Positions 8,771 through 20,000 of a stretch of 46,338 bases of DNA are shown here, one piece after another; the stretch's first letter is position 1, and every line of letters starts with the position of its first letter. The position numbers and the translations under genes are program-made. The stretch covers positions 1 to 46,338 of the forward strand of contig SXWH01000026.1 in the NCBI GenBank assembly GCA_005791535.1, read 5' to 3'. Below the pieces are notes generated by a model, which saw nothing but the letters and a program-made list of their open reading frames with translations, had not been told where the DNA came from and searched no databases. Origin of the DNA: Verrucomicrobiaceae bacterium. GTDB taxonomy: Bacteria; Verrucomicrobiota; Verrucomicrobiia; Chthoniobacterales; Chthoniobacteraceae.

Positions 8771-9886
8771 CTAGAAACTCATCTGGCCGGGCAGGATTTC
8801 CCGGAAACTGCCCTGATTCTGGCGGGCGAGTTCTTCCATGAATTTCTGCCCGCTGTCCGCCAGGTATGCGACGACGTTGATGATCGCGGGTTTCGGGAGT
8901 TGCTTTTGTTTTTCCGCAATGTCTCCGAGCAGCGCTTTGTCGAGTTTGTCGGTCGGAACGCCGTCGCTGACGAAAAGAATCGCGTCCGGTGACATCGCGA
9001 ACGCTGCATCAAGTGCCGCGCCCGCACGGGTTCCCGCGTGATTGAAATTGCTGGCTCCCGCAGAACTGCCCGTGGGTTTGAAGCCTGCAGCTTCGCGCTC
9101 GGTTGCGCGCTTTGCCGCCATAAGTTTGGTCGCGGGACTGTGTTCTCGGACAAACTGGATGGCCTTGTTCTTCTCGGCATCGTTCACTGCGGTGAGCGCG
9201 CCTTTGTAAGGCTTCACATCACCTGCAAAGCAGACGACGCCGAATTGCATCGAGGGATCGAGACTGTTGATGAGGCGTGCGACCTCGCGCTCGAGTCCCG
9301 CATATGTGCGTTCGCTCTTCTGAATTTTCCCGTCTTTCGTAGCGCCATCGACCATCGAATCGGAAACGTCGACCACAACCACCACGTTTTTCGCGCGTGT
9401 GCGGAGGCCGAAAAAGTTGATGCCGCTGCCGCCTCCGCCGCTGCCTCCTCCGGGAGTCCCCGTGGCACCAAACGCGCTCCCAGCTCCGCCCATGCCGATC
9501 GCACGGTTTGCGAAGACCTCGGTGGTTGCCGAGGGGAGTTCAGGCATTTCCGGAAGGGCGACTTTCGCGAGCGCGGAATTGGTCGTCACTCGTTTCGCCT
9601 GCTCCGGAGCGCTCATTGTGCTCTGCTTCCGTCCAAGCGAAACCTTGTGCTCCGCTCCCGCCCGGGCCTGTTCTGCGCCGCCCGGCGGGATGAACTTCTT
9701 CTTCCCGCCAACGGTCTGTCGCGAGACCACGAAATAGCCTGCGACGAGGAAAAAGATCACGTGCAGCAAGATCGACACGACGATGAATTTCCGTGTCATG
9801 AGCTTCTGCCAGAGCGTGGGACCCTGCGGCCCGGTTGGCTTCGGTTTGACGGCTTTGACTGCTTTTGGAGCGGCGGTGACGGCCAT
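8771..9886 (-). CDS. Membrane-anchored von Willebrand factor A domain protein
   Basis: A 371-residue protein. A short basic cytoplasmic N-terminus (KPKPTGPQGPTLWQKLMTRK) is followed by one membrane segment (about 34-54), a long Ala/Gly/Pro-rich periplasmic linker with a Gly-Ser run (about 130-158), then a VWA domain from about 165 to the end. The MIDAS metal site is intact in its first element, DVSDS (Asp173, Ser175, Ser177), and SDGVPTD supplies a later Asp loop. VWA domains bind protein partners through a divalent metal; the partner is not known. A good Shine-Dalgarno (GAAGGAA) lies about 8 bases before the ATG, inside the end of the TPR gene, so the two genes are translated as a unit. The topology resembles TonB/ExbD-type proteins, but there is no ExbB/ExbD neighbour in the window. 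Confidence 0.88.
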   Translation of the reverse strand: MAVTAAPKAVKAVKPKPTGPQGPTLWQKLMTRKFIVVSILLHVIFFLVAGYFVVSRQTVGGKKKFIPPGGAEQARAGAEHKVSLGRKQSTMSAPEQAKRVTTNSALAKVALPEMPELPSATTEVFANRAIGMGGAGSAFGATGTPGGGSGGGGSGINFFGLRTRAKNVVVVVDVSDSMVDGATKDGKIQKSERTYAGLEREVARLINSLDPSMQFGVVCFAGDVKPYKGALTAVNDAEKNKAIQFVREHSPATKLMAAKRATEREAAGFKPTGSSAGASNFNHAGTRAGAALDAAFAMSPDAILFVSDGVPTDKLDKALLGDIAEKQKQLPKPAIINVVAYLADSGQKFMEELARQNQGSFREILPGQMSF

Positions 9887-9891
9887 GGTGA

Positions 9892-10887
9892 TTATTCCTT
9901 CTTTGCTTCGACTGCCGGTTTGGCTTCGGCGGAGGGTGCCGTTGCCGGCGCCAGTATTTTTTCACGTTTCTCGACTTTTGCCAGAAGTTCATCCGCACTC
10001 GCCGCCTCGGGAGTGCTTGCAAAGTCGTCCTTCAATTCCTTGATCGCCTGCTTCGCCCGGGCGAAATCATCAAGCCCGAGGTGCGCTCTCGCCGCTCCGA
10101 TCGTGGCCTGCGGAAGGTATCCCCGCTGGCTTGGGTAAAGCGCCGCGACCCGGGTGTAACTCAGGAGTGCCTGTTCATAATAGTCCACGGCCTCCGGCGT
10201 TTTGTTCTCCGCTTTGAGCTTCTCGGCAATGGCCAGAAAACTATCCCCACGATTCACTGCGATCATCCCGAGAATGTCGTGCCGTTTAACCGACTGCACG
10301 GCTTCCTTGTAAAGCGCCAGCGCCGCTTCGTGTTCGCCCTTCCTCGTGCGGGCGACGCCTGCAAAGGCCTTCGTGATCCGCTGATTCTCCGGATTTGTGG
10401 CTTGGCGCGCAAAAGTATCCGCGGCCTCTTGAGCTTCCTTGTCCCTCTTAAGTGAGAGAAGGGCCTGAATTTGCATCGGGACAAGATCCACCCACCAACT
10501 TCCCGGTGCATCGCGAAACGACGCGAATCTCGCCACCTCGGGCTCCAAAGCCTTCAGCAGCGCCTCGGCTTTCCCTTCCGCGATCGCCTTGGGAGCCGCG
10601 TCGATGATCGACGGCTTTGCGAAATCCAATTTCGCGATCTCTGCGAGTTTGATGCCTACCTGCACCTCGCTTCCGGGAATGTTGGTAACCGTTCCGTCCG
10701 CGTTTTGCTGCTGCCTCTCGAAAGTGGCGAGAATATCGTCCCCGTTCCTTCGCATCGCCTTTGGAGTAAGGATGCGTCCGTCTTTCATGAAGATGCGACC
10801 GGGGTCGGAAGACTGCGCGAAAGCTTCCCGGGCCGGAAATAAAAAGGCGCAGGCGGCGAGTGCGATCACTGGAAGGCGTCGGAGCAT
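9892..10887 (-). CDS. Secreted/periplasmic tetratricopeptide-like protein
   Basis: A 331-residue protein with a Sec signal (MLRRLPVIALAACAFLFPAR, cleavage likely after AFA at about 24). Residues about 30-90 resemble a small beta domain (IFMKDGRILTPKAMRR). Residues about 95-290 are helical repeats of TPR kind: alternating A-A-L-Y/L pairs such as HEAALALYKEAVQ, PEAVDYYEQALLSYTRV and DDFARAKQAIKEL. The tail is Ala/Lys/Pro-rich. It is the first gene of a two-gene unit with the VWA protein, 5 bases apart, which suggests that the TPR protein is a periplasmic scaffold or partner for the VWA domain. It is divergent from the NRPS locus over 163 bases. Specific function unknown. Confidence 0.82.
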   Translation of the reverse strand: MLRRLPVIALAACAFLFPAREAFAQSSDPGRIFMKDGRILTPKAMRRNGDDILATFERQQQNADGTVTNIPGSEVQVGIKLAEIAKLDFAKPSIIDAAPKAIAEGKAEALLKALEPEVARFASFRDAPGSWWVDLVPMQIQALLSLKRDKEAQEAADTFARQATNPENQRITKAFAGVARTRKGEHEAALALYKEAVQSVKRHDILGMIAVNRGDSFLAIAEKLKAENKTPEAVDYYEQALLSYTRVAALYPSQRGYLPQATIGAARAHLGLDDFARAKQAIKELKDDFASTPEAASADELLAKVEKREKILAPATAPSAEAKPAVEAKKE

Positions 10888-10947
10888 GATGTCGATGTGC
10901 GGAATTGGACGTGTTCGATGGGAAATGTCCAGCCTTGGGTTTTAAAA

Positions 10948-10964
10948 GTCGAACGGCCTTCGAC
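10948..10964. promoter_or_regulatory. Candidate operator: inverted repeat in the divergent TPR/NRPS promoter region
   Basis: GTCGAA-CGGCC-TTCGAC is a perfect 6-bp inverted repeat in the 163-base divergent region between the TPR gene and the NRPS gene. It has the size of a dimeric repressor site and is preceded by an AT-rich patch (TTTTAAAA). No convincing -35/-10 pair could be fixed for either direction. The regulatory role is an inference from position. Confidence 0.35.
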
Positions 10965-11050
10965 GGCTGTGTCGGCGGCATCGTGGCGCGAATTGCGATG
11001 CAGAACGCTGGCTGGGCATTGCCCTTGCTGATAGAGCGGGTCTGTCCGAA

Positions 11051-12562
<1,512 letters not shown>

Positions 12563-15500
12563 GGCTTTGCATGGAGCGGTGTCCGTCGCTGGTCGTCGGG
12601 CTGATTGGAATCCTGAAAGCCGGTGCTGCCTATCTTCCGATCGATCTCGCCTACCCGCCGGAGCGTCTGGAGTTCATGCTCTCCGACGCTGCTGCGCCTG
12701 TGCTGCTCACCCAGCGTCATCTCGCGGATCGACTGCCGGGAAAACACAAAGCCGCGCTGGTTGCATTTGAGGACATCGCACCTGCCGCGCCGCGTGGTGC
12801 ACAAATCGGAGCAGCTTCGGATTTGTGCTACGTCCTTTATACAAGCGGCTCCACGGGCAAGCCGAAGGGGTGCTGCATTTCTCACCACAACGTCGTGCGG
12901 CTTTTCACCGCGACCGAGCATTGGTTCCGCTTCAGCAGCGATGATGTCTGGACGCTTTTCCACAGCACAGCGTTCGATTTTTCAGTTTGGGAAATCTGGG
13001 GTGCCCTGCTTTACGGCGGCACACTCGTTGTTGTGCCGTTTGAAACCAGTCGGTCGCCCGAGCAATTCCACGAACTGCTCGTTCGCGAGCGCGTCACTTT
13101 TTTAAACCAGACACCCGGTGCATTTCGCCAGCTCATCGCAGCCGATGCAGCCTCGGCACGCTCCCACGAACTCGCGCTGCGCACTGTCGTATTTGGCGGT
13201 GAGGCTCTGGAAATGCAGAGTCTCCGCCCGTGGTTTGAACGTCATGGCGACCGGACGCCGCAATTGGTCAACAGGTATGGGATCACCGAGACGACGGTGC
13301 ACGTCACGTATCGTCCGATTTCGGCCTCGGACCTCAAACGCGGCAGCGTGATTGGTGAGCCGATTCCGGATCTCTCGATCTTCATCTTTGATCCGCAATT
13401 GAAGCCTGTGCCCGTCGGCGTCCCCGGAGAAATGTTCGTGGGAGGGAAAGGTCTCGCCCGGGAGTATCTCGGCCGGCCCGAACTCACGGCGCAACGTTTC
13501 ATCGAAAACCCGTTTGCTCCCGGCTCGCGACTCTACCGGACAGGCGATCTCGCGAGATGGCTGCCCAATCGCGATATCGAGTATCTCGGGCGCATCGATC
13601 AGCAGGTGAAAATCCGCGGATTTCGAATCGAGCTCGGCGAGATCGAGAGCCACCTGCTCGCACATTCTGGCATCCGCGAGGCGGCCGTCCTCGCTCGTGA
13701 TTCCATTTCCGGAAAACAACTGGTCGCGTGGTTTGTTCCGAACGGCGCTGCTCCGTCCGCCGCAGAGCTGCGCGCCCATCTGCGGGCTTTCGTTCCCGAT
13801 TACATGGTGCCGTCCGCATTTGTCGCCGTGGATCGCATGCCGCTCACAAACAATGGCAAGCTCGACCACCGGGCGTTGCCCGCGCCGGCTGCGGATCGCC
13901 GTGAAGTTTCTGCGGGATACGTTGCGCCAACTTCAGATGCAGAACGCATTCTTGCTGAAATCTGGCAGCGTCTGTTGAAGATCGAGCGCGTCGGTATCCA
14001 CGACAATTTCTTCGAACTCGGCGGCGATAGCATCCTCAGCATTCTTGTAGTCACGCAGGCGAGACAGCGCGGACTTTCCATCGCGCCGAAGCAGCTTTTC
14101 GATCATCCTACGATCGCGGGACTCGCCGCATGCACCGAGTCCGGTTCCGTGCGCCTTCCCGAGCTTCCTGCATCCGGAGATTTCCTGCTCACGCCCATCC
14201 AGAAATGGTTTTTCGAGCACCGCTTTGAGAATTCGCATCACTGGAACCAGTCATTCGCATTCCGTCTCACGAAGCCTGTGACGCCTGCGCAGCTTCGCGA
14301 AGCAATCGCAGCGGTAGCAGCGAACCACGTCGTATTCCGCCTCCGATTTGACACCGCTGGCCGCCAGTATTTCGCCGACTCGCCAGCCATCGATTTGGTC
14401 GAAAACTGCGCGCCGGATGAGCTACAGTCGTCGCTGAGACTTGGCGGCCCGCTCGCCCGCTTTTCGCTACTCGGCGGGAATACGTTCGTCATGGCGATTC
14501 ATCATCTCATTGTGGACGGCGTCTCGTGGCGCATCCTGCTCGATGATCTCGACCGCGCGCTCGCCGGGGTTTCACTGCTTCCGTCGACGACCGGCTTCAA
14601 TACGTGGGCTTCGAAATTGAATGAAGCTGCCGCGGGCGCGGAGGCCGAGCGACTTTACTGGACAGAAGTCGTGAATGCCGCCCCCGTTTCGCTCCCGAGG
14701 GATTTCTCCGCCACCGCCAATCGTGAGAGTGACGCAGCCTGCGTGGTCGTGCGCCTCGAAACGAATGAGTCGCTTCGTCTTCTGAGCGGGCTTCCTGCAG
14801 GAGTCCGGACGCTCGATGTTCTCGTCGCGTCTCTCGCCGAAGCACTCTGCGGATGGGCGGGTGTTCACGAGCTGACGATCGACACCGAAGGACACGGTCG
14901 TGAAGAGGCCGCGCTGAAGCAGTTCGCCGGACTTGCGGCAACGCCCGACTTATCGCGCTCGGTCGGCTGGTTTACGTGCATTCATCCATTGCGTATCCAG
15001 CGTGCAGGCACGCCTGCATCCACGCTGTTCGCCGCGATGCGGAACCTGCGTCATGTTCCGACTAACGGATTCGGTTACTCGCTTCTGCGTCACCTTTCCG
15101 GCAACGGCGAATCATTGCGCTCCCGCGCGGAGGTTTTGTTTAATTACCTTGGTCAGTTCGATCACACAGTTCAGGGGTTGGATTACCTCACTTTTGCAGA
15201 CACGGAGACCGGGTCATGGCATTCGCCCGCAGCGACCCGAACCCACGTGCTGGAAATCAATGCACTCATCCTGAACGGTTGTCTCGAAGTGCGGTTCGGT
15301 TTCTGTTCCGCAATTCATTCCCGGCAAACGATTGAGTCGCTGGCCGCTGGATTTCTGCAAGCGGCGCGGGCGACGATGGATGTAAAATTCCCGCTCTCGC
15401 GGCTGAATCGTGAGGCTGAAATCGCACTGGAAAACAGCTACGCCGGGTTGGAAGACATCTACCCGCTTTCGCCAATGCAGCGGCTGTTTCTGGCACTGGA

Positions 15501-17090
15501 GTCTGCGCAGCCCGGTAGCGGCAATGACCAATGGCACTGCAAGCTCCGGGGCTCGATCACTCCTGCGAAACTACTCGCTGCGTGGCAGACAATCGCAGAC
15601 CGGCATCCCGCATTGCGCTCCGGCTATGTCTCCGACTCGGCGGAGCCGCATCAGTTTGTTGTGAGACAGGCACCGCCGGAGATGCACTTTGAGGACCTCT
15701 CCGCTTTGTCTGTGGACGCCGCTGCCCGTCGAATCGAAGCGTGGCTGGCCGCAGATGCGGTGCGCCCGTTCGACCTCGCGAAGCCGCCGCTCACGCGGTT
15801 CGCGCTATTCAAGACCGGCGGCGATGAGTTCCGCTTTGTCTGGACGCATCATCATCTGGAAATCGACGGATGGTCCTGGCCGCTGGTGTTTGAGAAGTTC
15901 TCGCTCGCGCTGGAAAAGAAGCTCGCCTCAATGCCGCCGGTTCCGCCGTACCGCGCATTCATTTCATGGCTGGAGATGCTGGATCCGCGAACAGCGAAGG
16001 TCTTCTGGACAAAGGAACTCGCCGGGTTCCGTGCTCCGACACCGCTTCCTCTTTCCCGCGAGGTGGCGCCGGATTGCTCCGCTTCGACCGTGATTGATGC
16101 GGAATCCGTTTCTCAGTTGAACGCCACAGCTCGAACCCTTCGTGTGACCGCGAATGCGGTAATCCAAACCATCTGGGGCGCGTTGCTCGTGCGGCACGCC
16201 GGTCGGGATGATGTGGTGTTTGGTGCTGCGTTCTCGGGGCGCCCCGCGGAACTTCCCGGTGCGGACCGCATCGTCGGTCATTTCGTGAACAATCTTCCGG
16301 TGCGCGTCCGTATCGACGATGGAGCCTCGCTTGCGACGGCGGCTGTCGTGACGCATCAGCGCCTTTCCGCGATCGCCGCGCACCAGAACGCTGCGCTGTC
16401 CGACATCCAAAGTTGGAGCGAACTGCCGTGGAATGCCCGGATGTTTGAGACGCTGGTGGTCTATCAAAACTACATCGTGGATGGCGTTGGCGTGCGGCTG
16501 GGCACGCTAGAAATCAGCGACCTCCATGCGCCGGTCCGCACGAATTATCCGCTAACGCTCATCGTTGTTCCCGGCGAGAAATTCCGAATCACATTAGCTG
16601 CGAATCGCTCAACCGCGTCGCATGCTTCTGTAACGGCGCTGCTTGATCAGTTTTCGACTCTCCTTTGTTCGGCCCTTCGTGCGCCGGAGAGCGCCTTTAA
16701 ACAGATCACCGCAACTCTTCCGGTGCTTCGGAATACGGACTCCGGTATTGGTTCGGCAAGGGTGCCGGTCGCGCTCCCGAGTTCGTCTCTTGAGAAGACG
16801 ATCTCTGGCATCTGGCACGAGGCGTTTGGGCGACCTGTTTCCGTGACTGAGAACTTTTTTGATCTTGGCGGACATTCGCTCCTGATGATGCGCGTACATG
16901 TGCGCCTCGTCGCGACACTCGGTCGCGAGATCTCGGTCGTGACCATGTTCCAACACCCTACAATTCGTGGGCTGGCTGCGTTTCTGGACGGAAATTCAAA
17001 GCAGCCCGACATCGCAGCCGCCGCGCAGGATCGTGCAGCCAAAGCGCGCGCGGCATTGACTCGGAAACCCATAATCAGAAAGGTCGCCGA

Positions 17091-20000
17091 ATGAGCCATT
17101 CCCCGGAATCACTTGAAGGTATCGCAATTGTCGGCATGGCCGGCCGCTTTCCCGGTGCGCGAAATGTGGCGGAGTTCTGGAGTAATCTTCTCGAAGGAAA
17201 GGAGACGCTCACCACGCTGGGTGCGCGCAGTTCGGAGTCCGGACGCACCTATGTTCCGCGGCGTGGTTTGCTGGAACGGCCGGAGTACTTCGACGCCGCG
17301 TTTTTCGGGATCTCGCCACGCGAGGCCGAGGTAATCGACCCGCAGCACCGCGCATTTCTGGAAGAAGCATGGACCGCGCTTGAGGACGCGAGTTGCGACC
17401 CGACCCGATACGCCGGAGCCATCGGCGTGTTCGCCGGAATCACGAATAACACTTATTGGGCAAACAACGTGGTTCATCATCCGGAACTCATCGCGAGCAC
17501 CGGCTGGCTCACTGCGATGATGGGCAACGAGAAGGACTATGTGGCCACGCGCACGGCCTATAAACTGAACCTTCGAGGACCGGCGATTAGCATCAGTACA
17601 GCGTGCAGCACTTCGCTTGTTGCGGTGTGTCAGGCTGTCCAGAGCCTGCTCAGCTACGGTTGCGACATGGCGCTCGCCGGCGGAATGTCGATCACGTTTC
17701 CGCATGAACGCGGATACTTCTACGAAGAGGGCGGCATCACATCGCCCGATGGATACTGCCGCCCATTCGACGTCGACGCCGCGGGTACCGTCTTCAGCAA
17801 TGGCGGCGGTGTAGTCGTGCTCAAGCGCCTTGCGGATGCAGTCGCGGATGGCGATCGCATCTACGCGGTGATCAAAGGTGCAGCGCTTAACAACGACGGC
17901 AGCAACAAGGTGAGTTTCACCGCGCCGAGCGTGGATGGTCACGCGGAAGTCATCGCGCTTGCACACGCGCTGGCCGGCTTCGAGCCGCGCAGCATCGGCT
18001 ATGTTGAGGCGCATGGAACCGCCACTCCGCTCGGCGATCCGATCGAGATCGCGGGATTAACCAAGGCATTCCGCGCAGGCACGGATGAACGCGGCTTCTG
18101 CGCGATTGGTTCGGTGAAATCGAACATCGGCCATCTCGACGCTGCAGCGGGGGTTGCCGGATTGATCAAAGCCGCGCTGGTGCTTCATCACGGTCGGATT
18201 CCCGCGAGTCTTCATTTTACGAAATCAAATCCCGCGCTGCAGCTCGACGAATCCCCGTTTGCCGTCGCGGCCACCGCGCGCGACTGGCCGGAGGGTCCGC
18301 TACCGCGTCGCGCGGGTGTCAGCAGCTTTGGTGTTGGTGGGACCAACGCACACTGCGTGCTGGAGGAGTATTCTAATCCCGCACCGTCCTCGCCCGATGA
18401 AACGTCGCAGATTCTCGTTCTCTCGGCGCGCACCGAGTCGGCGCTTGCCGCCGCTGCGGAGAATCTCGCAAAGACACTCGAGCAGTCTCCCGGTCTTGCG
18501 CTTGGCGATGTTGCTCACACTTTGCAAACGTGCCGCCGCGCGTTCTCCTGCCGTATGGCTGTGGCTGCCAGCCACAGTGCGGCCGCCATCAATGCTCTTC
18601 GCGGAAACGAACGTCGCGCGGTGGTTTCGGGGCGTGCTCCTGCAGGAAAGCCGCGATTGGTCTTCATGTTTCCCGGACAGGGCGCGCAGTACATCGGAAT
18701 GGGTGTGCGTCTCGCGGAGAGTGAGCCGGCCTTTCGTGATGCTCTGACGAAATGCGCAGTAATTTTGCGCGGTCATCTCGATGTAGGTTTACTCGAATTG
18801 CTCTCCGATTCGTCCGATGCCGGCGCGGCGCGATTGCGGGAGACGCGTTACACGCAGCCCGCAATCTTCTCGGTGAGCTATGCGCTCTCCGAACTCCTCC
18901 GTACGTGGGGAATCGTGCCGGATGTCATGATCGGCCACAGTGTCGGCGAATACGTCGCTGCGACAATTGCCGGAGTTTTCTCGCTCGAAGACGCTCTCTC
19001 GCTTGTTGCCGAACGCGCACGCCTCGTGCAGGCGCAGCCGCATGGCGCGATGCTTGCAGTTCGTGCTGCTTCCGCTGACTTGGAGTCGCGTCTCCCGGCG
19101 GGGGCTTCCATTGCGGCAATCAACGGCCCCTCGCTCTCGGTGGTCGCCGGACCGCTGGAGATTATCGCAGCTTTTGAGAAGGAGATTTCCGCCGCGGGAA
19201 TCGCAGCCCGGCGTCTGGAAACATCGCATGCATTTCATTCTGCTATGATGGAGCCGGTTGTCGCTCCGCTGGTCGCCGCTGCTTCGCGTGTTTCGCGCAA
19301 CGCACCGCAGATCCCGATTTTATCAACGGTCACGGCGAAGTGGATGACGGCGGATGACGCGACGAGCCCCGAATACTGGGCGCGTCATGCGCGTGAAGCC
19401 GTGCGCTTTTCACCGGCGGTCGCGCAGTTGGTTGCCGAGGAGGATGCTGTGTTCATCGAGTGCGGGCCGGGTCAGACGCTTACCCAGCTCGGTCGGCAGC
19501 ATGCGAAGGCTGGTCGCATCTTCGCTTCGGCGCTTCGCGAAGAGCTCGATGAAATCACGTCCCTTCATACTGCGGTCGGGCAGTTGTGGATTGGTGGAGT
19601 GGAGCCGGATTGGTCCGCGATCGATCACCGGCGCGCGCGCTTGAAAGTTTCGCTTCCGACTTATCCGTTCGAGCGCCAGCGCTACTTCGCGGAAGCACCG
19701 GAGACCGTGGAGTCGTCGCCGGTCGTAGCCGATGTGAGCATTGATGCTCCGATTGTGCGGGTGTCCGATTCAGGTAGTCCGACCGACGATGTGCTCGGGG
19801 AACTCCTCGCCGAGTTGCACAAACTCTCTGGCCTCGATTTTTCCGGTGCCTCGCCGGACCTGTCGTTTACGGAGTTGGGCTTTGACTCTCTTTTCCTCAC
19901 GCAGGCGGCTATCGCAATTAATGCACGCTTCGGCGTGAAAGTTACGTTTCGTCAGTTGCTCCAGGATTTGCACAGTCCGGCTTCGCTGGCGGAATACATC

